From: an uncultured Clostridia bacterium | GTDB taxonomy: Bacteria; Bacillota; Clostridia; Oscillospirales; Acutalibacteraceae | NCBI GenBank assembly: GCA_944380885.1 | Contig: CALWIZ010000008.1 | Location: forward strand, 1-64,000 | Direction of reading: 5' to 3' | Length of the DNA: 64,000 bases | Shown: positions 55,974 to 62,410 of the stretch, in pieces | Layout: every line of letters begins with the position of its first letter | How positions within the stretch are numbered: the first letter of the stretch is position 1 | The notes under the pieces: model-generated | Told to the model about the DNA's origin: nothing | Seen by the model: the letters and a program-made list of their open reading frames with translations, nothing else | Databases searched by the model: none | Made by a program: the position numbers and the translations under genes

Positions 55974-57416
55974 TTATGCCGAATGCTCTGCATTGAGCCG
56001 TTCCTTTTCTGCTTTGATTTGAGCCTTCACCTGTAGGATCATTTCCGCAAGCTTTTCTTCGCATTCTTCTCTTGTCTTGGCGTAGATATTATGGCTTTCA
56101 CGCTTGCCGTGGGCGTTTGTCGGCGTATACCGCCCCTCATATAGGTGGTCGTTGATCATGGTGACGCAGCCTGTCCCGGATTTGCGTATTTTTGGCGTAT
56201 ACGGCGTGAATTCTATCGGGGTGGTATCTTTCCTTGCCTCTTGCTTAATCGTCGGCATCTGGGCGTCTGTGCCGCCGATTTTGCGGTCAATCCGCACCGC
56301 CGCCTGCTGCTGCATAGTATCGGTGATGTGGCTGTAAATATCAAGCGTGGTCGCTGACGACACATGACCTATCGTAGCCGACAGCGTTTTTATATCCATA
56401 CCGTGTTCCAGCGCCATTGTTGCGAAGGTGTGCCTGAGATCGTGGAAACGTACTTTTTTGCATCCTGCTCGTTCCAATATGAGTTGCAACCGCTTTCGTA
56501 CAGATGACGGATTTCTCGGCCTGCTGTTATCCAGCGGTGACGGGAACATCCAATCCGAATCCACTGATTTTTTGTACTCTGCAAGTATCTTTACAAGCGA
56601 CGGCGGAAGTATCACTATGCGGACAGATGCTTTTGTTTTCGGAGTTGATATGATAACCTCCGCTTTGATAATATATACCTGCCGTTCAATGCGAAGCTCA
56701 CCTGTTGAGAAGTTGAGATCGCTCCATTTGAGCGCAAGTATCTCGCCACGGCGCATTCCCGTTCCAAGCTCCAGCAGGAAAAGTTCGTAATATCCTTCTT
56801 CCTTTGCCTGATGTAGAAACCGCAGTATCTCGTTTTGCGTCAGCACCTGCATTTCCCTTGCTTTTTTCGGCGGCAGTTTACACCCGACAGCGGGGTTGAT
56901 TCGTATCAGCCCTTCCTGCACCGCTCGCTGTAAAGCCGTGCGGGTGTTAGCGTGTATCGCTCTTATCGTTCTGTCTGAAAGACCTTTGCCGAGCGTTTCG
57001 GCGTACAGTTTTCTTCCGCCTGTCTTTTCTCTTGCGTAGAATTGCTGTAAGTCTGACTGCGACAGCTTGTTCAGCGGGATTTTCCCGATTTCGGGAATAA
57101 TGTGATTGTATATGCGGTTTTCATATTCGCCTCTTGTTGTAATGCGAAGCGTATGCTTACAGTAGGTCTGATACCAGAAATCAATCCATTCGCCGAACGG
57201 CATATCCGCCTTTATTTTTCCCGTAGATCTGCCGTATTGCTCTTTCAGCTTTTCCAGCTTATCGGCACATTCCGTTTTCGTTTTGGCGGTTACGCTTTTT
57301 GTGACCGGCAGTTTTTTTTCATTGTATCCTACGACGATTCTGCCTTCCCAACGACCGTCCTTGCGCAGACGTAATGTGCCTTCTCCGCTTTTTCGTTTTT
57401 TAGCTATTGGTACCAT
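55974..57416 (-). CDS. Tyrosine recombinase with duplicated arm-binding domain
   Basis: 480 residues, Tn916-Int type. The N-terminal AP2-like arm-binding domain (about 11-60) reads GRWEGRIVVG and AKTKTECADKL. A SAM-like core-binding domain (about 70-185) follows. The catalytic domain has Arg222 (TGMRRGE), His325-x-x-Arg328 (HDLRHT), His351 and nucleophile Tyr361 (LDIYSH). Uniquely, residues about 424-476 repeat the arm-binding pattern (YEGRYTPT, GKRESHNIYAKTREECEEKL) after the catalytic Tyr. The ATG at 57416 overlaps the end of the upstream integrase gene by 17 bp, implying coupling. Confidence 0.93.
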   Translation of the reverse strand: MVPIAKKRKSGEGTLRLRKDGRWEGRIVVGYNEKKLPVTKSVTAKTKTECADKLEKLKEQYGRSTGKIKADMPFGEWIDFWYQTYCKHTLRITTRGEYENRIYNHIIPEIGKIPLNKLSQSDLQQFYAREKTGGRKLYAETLGKGLSDRTIRAIHANTRTALQRAVQEGLIRINPAVGCKLPPKKAREMQVLTQNEILRFLHQAKEEGYYELFLLELGTGMRRGEILALKWSDLNFSTGELRIERQVYIIKAEVIISTPKTKASVRIVILPPSLVKILAEYKKSVDSDWMFPSPLDNSRPRNPSSVRKRLQLILERAGCKKVRFHDLRHTFATMALEHGMDIKTLSATIGHVSSATTLDIYSHITDTMQQQAAVRIDRKIGGTDAQMPTIKQEARKDTTPIEFTPYTPKIRKSGTGCVTMINDHLYEGRYTPTNAHGKRESHNIYAKTREECEEKLAEMILQVKAQIKAEKERLNAEHSA

Positions 57417-58575
57417 CTCCCTCAAGCATAATTTCGTCCATAAAGCTGCCAACGATGTTGGAAGCGTTCTTTTGCATATCGGTTGTCAAGTGCGTATAGG
57501 TATCCAGCGTAAAGCTTGCGTTTGTATGGCCTAAGATTCCCGACAGCGTTTTGGCGTCCACTCCGCTGACCAATGCATGCGTTGCGAACGTGTGTCTGAG
57601 ATCATGAAAGCGTATTAGAGGAAGTTCGGCTTGCTTTAGCAGCATTTTTAATCGGTGATATGCATAGTCGGGGTGCATCGGTTCTTCCGGCTTGTAGATA
57701 TTCGGAAATATCCAATCGCCGACCGCCGTTTCTTTTCTCTTTCTCAGAAGCTCCGCCGTACTCGGCGGAAGAAGAATTGCGCGCGTTCCCGTTTCAGTTT
57801 TCGTCTCGCCGACAATCAGTCCGCCGCCTTTCTTTTTATGGATTGCCCGTCTGATTTTCAGTTTCCCCGTATCGGCGTCAAAATCTTCCCATCTGAGTCC
57901 GCAGATTTCGCCGCGGCGCAATCCTGTCGTCAGTTCTGTATAGAAGAAATCGTACCACACCTCATCATACCGGATTCGCTCCATAAATCTTTCGAGCTGT
58001 TCGTCATTCAATATCTGCTTCGGCGCATAATTGGTTTTCGGGATTGTTGTTCCGTTTGTGGGGTTTTTAATAAGCAGCCGCTGTGCCACCGCCATATCCA
58101 GTGCTTCATGAAGCATCATGTGTATCTTGCGAACCAAGCTGTCGGCAAGCTCTGTACCGTGCAGCTTGTCTGCTTTCACACGACCTTTCTTTTTGACGGT
58201 GTTATAGAATTTTTGAAGTTCCTGCGTGGTCAGCGCCGACAGAGGTCTGTCGCCGAGATACGGCTTGACCTGATTTTTTATCATCGCCTTATAAGAGTCC
58301 AGCGTCGTTTCCCGAACTGTGAATATCATATATTCATTGATCCAGCGGTCGAGCCATTCGCCGAGCGTCATATTACAGTCCTCGGTCAGGTCGGCGTCGC
58401 GGTACATCTCAATATGATCGTGCAGCTTTTTCATCAGTTCCTTTTGCGTACGGCCAAGTACATAGCGGTGGATAGGATTGCCGTTCTTTTTGTGACCGAC
58501 AACGATGCGGCCTTCCCACCGCCCGTCATCGCGCTTTCGTACCATGCCGTCGCCCGACGGTCTTCGTTTTGCCAT
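57400..58575 (-). CDS. Tyrosine recombinase (second integrase)
   Basis: 391 residues. The same N-terminal arm-binding domain (RRPSGDGMVRKRDDGRW, GRIVVG), core-binding domain (about 70-170) and catalytic domain: Arg220 (TTGLRRGE), His324-x-x-Arg327, His350 and Tyr360 (LDTYTHL). It has no C-terminal repeat, unlike its neighbour. AGAGAGGTGATTCCAT precedes the ATG, and its leader can form a small hairpin over that site. Two full tandem integrases with shared N-terminal signatures suggest duplication or recruitment. Confidence 0.95.
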   Translation of the reverse strand: MAKRRPSGDGMVRKRDDGRWEGRIVVGHKKNGNPIHRYVLGRTQKELMKKLHDHIEMYRDADLTEDCNMTLGEWLDRWINEYMIFTVRETTLDSYKAMIKNQVKPYLGDRPLSALTTQELQKFYNTVKKKGRVKADKLHGTELADSLVRKIHMMLHEALDMAVAQRLLIKNPTNGTTIPKTNYAPKQILNDEQLERFMERIRYDEVWYDFFYTELTTGLRRGEICGLRWEDFDADTGKLKIRRAIHKKKGGGLIVGETKTETGTRAILLPPSTAELLRKRKETAVGDWIFPNIYKPEEPMHPDYAYHRLKMLLKQAELPLIRFHDLRHTFATHALVSGVDAKTLSGILGHTNASFTLDTYTHLTTDMQKNASNIVGSFMDEIMLEGDGTNS

Positions 58576-58615
58576 ATGGAATCACCTCTCTTTGCAACAC
58601 AACATACCACAAAGG
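58576..58615 (-). promoter_or_regulatory. Leader of int2 that can mask its ribosome site
   Basis: On the minus strand CCTTTGTGG... is followed by TTGCAAAGAGAGGTG. CTTTG can pair with CAAAG next to the Shine-Dalgarno. The same layout and nearly the same sequence stand before the gene at 62350 (see 62351-62390). Confidence 0.5.
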
Positions 58616-58656
58616 TTTTCAAATATCCAGCGAGAATAAAAAGTTTATCAAAGAGT

Positions 58657-60003
58657 TCACATATGCATTTCAAAGCCCTGCTCCTCATCGTTGTATTCAG
58701 GAACGCTTCGGTCGGTTTTCAGTCCGTGCGCTTGCTTTTTCTGTTCGATTTTAGTTTTCAGTTTGGAATCCATTTGTGCGCTGAGTTTAGCTCTGCGTTT
58801 ATAACAGCTTGACGCTATCGCCTTGGCAAGCCGGGCGATAAGATTTCCCACAGAAGAATTAACCGATACGGTCTGTACCGAATGATCGTGTTGCATTATC
58901 AGAACAGCAGAGCGGATAACGGCATTTTTGATATCTCTGAATTCTTTGTTTTCTTCCAATGGAATATCCGGCTTTTTCTTATCGTAATAAACAGACAGCT
59001 TTTCACGGTTCACTTTATTCCACTCAGAATATAACTCTGCAATACGCTCATCCTTTGCAAGCTCGGCAACGATATCGTCAACCGTCCGCTTCATATTTTT
59101 CGGAAGATATCCATATATCTTTTTGCCTTTGTAATCGGCAAGCTGACCGATCAGCCTGACATACAGATTCTGAATTTCATCCGACGCCGGGGTCGGCGTT
59201 TTCGCATTTCTCAACAGTTCGTCTATCCGCTTTTTAGCTTCTGCCCGTACCTCGTCACGCATCTGCGTTTCCAAAGTAAATGCATGATACATTTCATTAC
59301 GGAAAATATCTTTCGCAAATACCCTGCGCATATCTTCAATCCCTTTGTTTGTAAGATAGCCTTGTTTAGTATCCTTTGAATACACCATCAGGTGAATATG
59401 CGGATGATGCGTCGTGTTATGAAAAGCGGCATACCACTGCATCTTGGAAGGAGCGATTTTATGAGCCTCGGCAATCTGCAAAGCGTTTCGGCGAACAAGC
59501 TCTTTCCATGCTTCGGCGTTATTGTATCCAAGCCTTTCCGCATCCTCGCGCCGCAGGCTGATTACATGCGTCCACAGGACGCCTTCATGATTTGCTACAT
59601 CATCGGAAACCTTATCAATATCGATTTTATCATCCGTCTGCGAAAACAATCCGTGCCTGCCGAGCTTTTCTACGCCCGGACGCTCCCCGTAGTAACTGAC
59701 CAATTTTTTTACGCCGTCGATACGGTCGACGTTGCGTTCTATGAATGCGTCAAGAAATTCTGCCGCCGTATATCGGGTTTCCTGTTCCTGATACGTTTTT
59801 AGTTCGGGATACATCAGCGATTCGGGAACGGCGGTTATACATTCGCATATTAAGTCTCGCTGTTTTTTCGTCGACGGTTTACGGTCGATTCCGTTCGGCA
59901 GTTTTTCTACGCCTTCGCGTGTTCCCATATATCTGATGAGTTTTCCCGCATTCGCCTTTGCGGGATTTTTGATATACCGGCTTGTAAATATGATTTTCGG
60001 CAT
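58657..60003 (-). CDS. MobP-like relaxase
   Basis: 448 residues. A HUH metal motif, HNTTHHPHIHL (residues 195-205), identifies a relaxase that nicks oriT and attaches to the 5' end. A candidate nucleophile pair, Tyr104-Tyr105, lies in LVSYYGERPG. The N-terminal KIIFTSRYIKN and the WTHVISLRREDAERLGY segment match MobP-type relaxases of Firmicutes mobilizable elements. The C-terminal 150 residues are helical and basic. It ends 81 bp before int2 and starts 2 bp after the RHH gene stop. Confidence 0.93.
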   Translation of the reverse strand: MPKIIFTSRYIKNPAKANAGKLIRYMGTREGVEKLPNGIDRKPSTKKQRDLICECITAVPESLMYPELKTYQEQETRYTAAEFLDAFIERNVDRIDGVKKLVSYYGERPGVEKLGRHGLFSQTDDKIDIDKVSDDVANHEGVLWTHVISLRREDAERLGYNNAEAWKELVRRNALQIAEAHKIAPSKMQWYAAFHNTTHHPHIHLMVYSKDTKQGYLTNKGIEDMRRVFAKDIFRNEMYHAFTLETQMRDEVRAEAKKRIDELLRNAKTPTPASDEIQNLYVRLIGQLADYKGKKIYGYLPKNMKRTVDDIVAELAKDERIAELYSEWNKVNREKLSVYYDKKKPDIPLEENKEFRDIKNAVIRSAVLIMQHDHSVQTVSVNSSVGNLIARLAKAIASSCYKRRAKLSAQMDSKLKTKIEQKKQAHGLKTDRSVPEYNDEEQGFEMHM

Positions 60004-60005
60004 CG

Positions 60006-60410
60006 TTATTCACCGTGCTGCCATTCGTAGGCATCTTCGAATGTTACAACGCCGCCGAGCCGTGCAACCTCTTCGGCGCATGAGTTCCTCAGTCTTTCCA
60101 TTGTGTCCTCATCGATCTCGATCTGACTTGCAATCAGATTATTTACGATAGATTGCTCGACCGACAGCTTGAAAAGCATTTTTGAGATATTATGCTCCAC
60201 ACTGCCGATCTCACTTTTGATGCTTTGCGCAAGCAGGGGCGATATGAAATCTATACATTTTTTCTGCCTTAAATATCCGATATAAAATTCGACCGCCTGC
60301 GTTACAAAATCACTTTTTGAAGTAGCGTTTGATTCATCCAGCATATTCTCCATTTCCGTAACCAATGACGGTCTTAACCAGTATGCATACTTCTGTTTTT
60401 TATCGTCCAT
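60006..60410 (-). CDS. Ribbon-helix-helix relaxosome accessory protein
   Basis: 134 residues. The N-terminal KYAYWLRPSLVTEMENML and SKSDFVTQAVEFYIGYL segments have the ribbon-helix-helix pattern (beta strand, helix, helix), and a long helix follows. Its place next to the relaxase and oriT-like repeats fits a MobC-type DNA-binding partner. I chose ATG at 60410, nine bases after AAAGGACGG; the earlier ATG is in the oriT-like region. Confidence 0.8.
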   Translation of the reverse strand: MDDKKQKYAYWLRPSLVTEMENMLDESNATSKSDFVTQAVEFYIGYLRQKKCIDFISPLLAQSIKSEIGSVEHNISKMLFKLSVEQSIVNNLIASQIEIDEDTMERLRNSCAEEVARLGGVVTFEDAYEWQHGE

Positions 60411-60463
60411 AATTCCGTCCTTTCCATAGACCCCGTTTTCTTTTTTCAAAAATTGCCCAAAAT

Positions 60464-60516
60464 GCGGTCGGCTCTGCCGTCCGCTGTGATTTGTGAGGGG
60501 ACAATAGACCCCTCAC
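60464..60516. other. Candidate origin of transfer (oriT)
   Basis: Two adjacent inverted repeats: GCGGTCGGC/GCCGTCCGC with a 3-nt spacer (60464-60484) and a perfect GTGAGGGG/CCCCTCAC with an 8-nt loop (60493-60516). They lie in the 117-bp non-coding gap immediately upstream of the RHH and relaxase genes, the usual oriT position. A nic site cannot be assigned by eye. A terminator role for the second repeat is unlikely because no T-run follows. Confidence 0.6.
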
Positions 60517-60527
60517 TTTAACCTGCT

Positions 60528-60809
60528 TCACTCTAAATTCGGCATATCTTGGGCATATGCCATCGCCAGTTCCGAATAAGGCTCGGAAAGTGGATTGGTC
60601 TTGCATCGCGGTACGAGCTCGTCCATCAGACTGTCAAAGCATTTGCAACACAGATTGAGATTCAAGAGATATCCGTCGTAGGCAGAGCCGTATCCAAAAC
60701 GGTGACGGAAGCAGAAGTTTTCTTCCTCATCCCACATATCAAATTCCTTTCCGCATAAGCTGCACTTCTTAACTTCTTTCGCCCTGATTCTTTTTATCTT
60801 CATTTTCAT
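60528..60809 (-). CDS. Small zinc-ribbon protein of mobile elements
   Basis: 93 residues with CSLCGKEFDMWDEEENFC and a second pair CCKCF, giving a CxxC...CxxC zinc site. Conserved Trp and His/Arg residues lie between. I know similar proteins only as unnamed genes of Firmicutes elements; no function. It starts 2 bp after the Rep-like gene stop, so it belongs to the same transcript. Confidence 0.75.
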   Translation of the reverse strand: MKMKIKRIRAKEVKKCSLCGKEFDMWDEEENFCFRHRFGYGSAYDGYLLNLNLCCKCFDSLMDELVPRCKTNPLSEPYSELAMAYAQDMPNLE

Positions 60810-60811
60810 TT

Positions 60812-61252
60812 CTATACCGCCTCCCGTTTTTTCTTTCGGTCGTACCGTTCTAACTTTTTGATCGCTTTTTCATGCGCCTGCTGACAGACTGCCCTCTGTA
60901 ACTGCTGTTCAAAATACAAACTCTTTGCCTGCTCTATAGGCATAATCGTATAGAGCAGATTGCCGTTGCGCTTCATTCCATTTGCCATACGAATTTCCGT
61001 TGGCTCAGTCCGGATCAACTGCTTGTCCTCCAGCCGTTTTACATATTTGCTCACCGTATTGCGGGACATTTTCAATGCATTGCCGATGGTGCGGAAACTG
61101 GGATGGCACTGAAAGGTTTTGCGGTCTTCCCGGTAGAGCAGATACGCATAAACGGCAATCTCTCCGCAGGAGAGGCCCAGGCAAAAGATTTCATTCGGCA
61201 GAGGAAAGTAATCCCGGATTGCATCGCGCCTTGGATAACGGTTGTACTTCAA
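60812..61252 (-). CDS. Helix-turn-helix Rep-like protein
   Basis: 146 residues. After YFPLPNEIFCLGLSCGEIAVY comes the winged-helix recognition part, FRTIGNALKMSRNTVSKYVKRL (in parts, about residues 65-90), then a basic helical tail. This is the N-terminal type found in small replication initiator/accessory proteins of Tn916-like and plasmid-like elements. The start is TTG at 61252: GGAGGT lies 5 bp upstream and TTGA overlaps the xis stop. The ATG ten codons earlier has no such site. It may start element replication or regulate. Confidence 0.8.
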   Translation of the reverse strand: MKYNRYPRRDAIRDYFPLPNEIFCLGLSCGEIAVYAYLLYREDRKTFQCHPSFRTIGNALKMSRNTVSKYVKRLEDKQLIRTEPTEIRMANGMKRNGNLLYTIMPIEQAKSLYFEQQLQRAVCQQAHEKAIKKLERYDRKKKREAV

Positions 61253-61458
61253 ATGTGACCTCCTGTCTTTTCTTCTACCCACTGTCTGAACTTTTCTTTG
61301 GGTACGATGAGCCGTGAACCGATTCGCAAGGACGGAAATCCTTTTTCGTGCATCAGCTCATAGCTGCTTGAGATAGAAATTCCAAGCAGCTTCGCCACCA
61401 TTTCTGCATTGAGAAACAGCGGCAGCTCATCGTAAGTGGTAAATTTGGATTCTTTCAT
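61249..61458 (-). CDS. xis: Excisionase (Xis) family protein
   Basis: 69 residues, MerR-like helix-turn-helix of the excisionase type: FLNAEMVAKLLGISISSSYELM, then GFPSLRIGSRLIVPKEKFRQWVEE (in parts). It should bend DNA near att sites to favour excision by the integrase. AAAGGAGGCACAAGCCA precedes the ATG at 61458. It is the first protein gene behind the LexA-like promoter and leader hairpin, so excision appears to be the controlled step. Confidence 0.9.
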   Translation of the reverse strand: MKESKFTTYDELPLFLNAEMVAKLLGISISSSYELMHEKGFPSLRIGSRLIVPKEKFRQWVEEKTGGHI

Positions 61459-61525
61459 TGGCTTGTGCCTCCTTTCAAATTCACACGGTTTCATCCGTGT
61501 ATGTATGAATCGGTCAGTTTTGCAA

Positions 61526-61629
61526 AACAAAAAAGACCTTACTTACATTTCATCACGGAAACACAAATAAAGCGGACAGGAGTTCGCTTTTCAAAATGTT
61601 CCGTGCCTGAATATGTAAGTAAGATCTTT
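61526..61629 (-). terminator. Three-tier leader hairpin / attenuator before xis
   Basis: Nested inverted repeats: outer 61532-61548 with 61613-61629 (16 of 17 bp), middle CACGGAA/TTCCGTG (61554-61560, 61599-61605), inner AAAGCG/CGCTTT (61569-61574, 61585-61590). On the minus strand the structure ends in GGTCTTTTTTG, a T-run. It lies between the promoter and xis, so it can stop transcription unless something opens it. Confidence 0.75.
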
Positions 61630-61682
61630 GCGTTTGAATAAGTACGTTTTGCTGTACTGTAACAGCTGATTTCAGTAGGCAC
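61539..61682 (-). CDS. 47-codon leader ORF running through the attenuator
   Basis: A GTG-initiated frame with no good ribosome binding site (AAATAAA before it) starting about 13 nt from the predicted transcript start. It reads through the entire hairpin and stops in the last arm (TAA at 61539-61541). The peptide begins PTEISCYSTAKRTYSNAKIL. A ribosome moving along it would keep the stem open, as in the tet(M) leader of Tn916. Codon content is not enough to prove translation. Confidence 0.5.
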   Translation of the reverse strand: MPTEISCYSTAKRTYSNAKILLTYSGTEHFEKRTPVRFICVSVMKCK

Positions 61683-61701
61683 TTTATTTAGTTGTGTCTA
61701 T

Positions 61702-61730
61702 ATTATAACAGAACAAACGTTTCTTGTCAA
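61702..61730 (-). promoter_or_regulatory. Mobilisation-operon promoter with a LexA-box-like spacer
   Basis: On the minus strand TTGACA (61725-61730), 17 bp, TATAAT (61702-61707). The spacer contains AGAACAAACGTTTC (61710-61723, plus strand), which matches 13 of 14 positions of the Gram-positive LexA (DinR) consensus CGAACRNRYGTTYC. A repressor here would block polymerase directly, giving SOS control of xis, rep, mob and int. Confidence 0.8.
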
Positions 61731-61791
61731 GGCTTTTGAATAATATAAACGGCTTTGGGGAATACTATTTTATTTACGATACTCTTGAAAG

Positions 61792-61827
61792 TGATAAGGC
61801 TGAGCCGGTAATTCGGCTCAGCCTTAT
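61792..61827. terminator. 15-bp perfect hairpin between element operons
   Basis: GATAAGGCTGAGCCG and CGGCTCAGCCTTATC pair completely with a 6-nt loop. It separates the small accessory genes (ending at 61841) from the mobilisation promoter. No clear T-run, so its strength as a terminator is uncertain. Confidence 0.7.
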
Positions 61828-61840
61828 CGCGTTTTCAGTT

Positions 61841-62115
61841 TTATGCTTTGGGCGGCTCCTGCAACACTTCAATAATGATTCTTGCCGCAAGTTTGAAACC
61901 GCTGACGAACGATTCAATCTCATTCATCCCATGCTGCTCCGATTCACAATCCTTGAGCTTTTCAAAGATTTCTTTCTGTTGTTCTGTGAGTGTTGCTTTT
62001 AAGTCATCTTCGTTCCGGACAACATATCCTAACACTTCACTGTATGCGCTTCCACGCTTAATGCTGCGCTCGTGAGGAATGATATTGCCGTAATATAATC
62101 TTCAAGCGTTGTCAT
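61841..62115 (-). pseudogene. DUF6809-like small protein, frameshifted
   Basis: The frame from GTG at 62035 (LGYVVRNEDDLKATL...) is open upstream and there reads LYYGNIIPHERSIKRGSAYSEV without a start. The missing start is in another frame: ATG at 62115 gives MTTLED, overlapping the preceding gene's TGA. MTTLED plus LYYGN is the natural start of this family. Joining them needs one more T at about 62097-62098, so a single base appears deleted. It could be a real mutation or a sequencing error; no slippery heptamer is seen. Confidence 0.6.
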
Positions 62116-62350
62116 CGTCCCATCTCACATAAGAAGAGGGCGACACATTATCGGCCATACCCGACACTGTGTCGCCCTCCATTTTCATTTTGTCTGCTGC
62201 GATAAGTGTATGCTTTACAAGAAGCATATCAATCCAAGTCCGTTCATCGTACTCTGCCGGCCGCCCGTCTTTCAGATACTCTGCCATCGCCGCGCTCATC
62301 ACATCATACTTTTCTCCGCTGTAAATTTCAGCAATGCTTATCTGTGCCAT
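62102..62350 (-). CDS. Small conserved accessory protein of mobile elements
   Basis: 82 residues, acidic C-terminus, no signal or motif I can name. Segments such as IAEIYSGEKYDVMSAAMAEYL, DERTWIDMLLVKHTL and the ending WDDDNA are regular, and the gene has a good AAAGGAGGTGTGGAT site. It seems linked to the DUF6809-like gene by start/stop overlap. Function unknown; similar unnamed proteins accompany integrative elements. Confidence 0.7.
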   Translation of the reverse strand: MAQISIAEIYSGEKYDVMSAAMAEYLKDGRPAEYDERTWIDMLLVKHTLIAADKMKMEGDTVSGMADNVSPSSYVRWDDDNA

Positions 62351-62390
62351 ATCCACACCTCCTTTGCAGTACAAACATATACCACAAAGG
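62351..62390 (-). promoter_or_regulatory. Leader repeat with a hairpin over the ribosome site
   Basis: On the minus strand CCTTTGTGGTATATGTTTG... precedes ACTGCAAAGGAGGTG. CCTTTG can pair with CAAAGG, which includes the start of the Shine-Dalgarno. It is nearly the same as the leader at 58576-58615, before int2. Confidence 0.5.
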
Positions 62391-62410
62391 ATCGTGGAAG
62401 TCCAGAGGTT

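Noticed and set aside
60493..60516. Terminator reading of the GTGAGGGG hairpin
   Set aside because: No T-run follows on either strand and it is mid-operon before relaxosome genes. An oriT role fits better.
62035..62115. Programmed -1 frameshift in the DUF6809-like gene
   Set aside because: The junction (GAA GAT TAT) is not a slippery heptamer and no downstream stimulator is evident; a base deletion is simpler.
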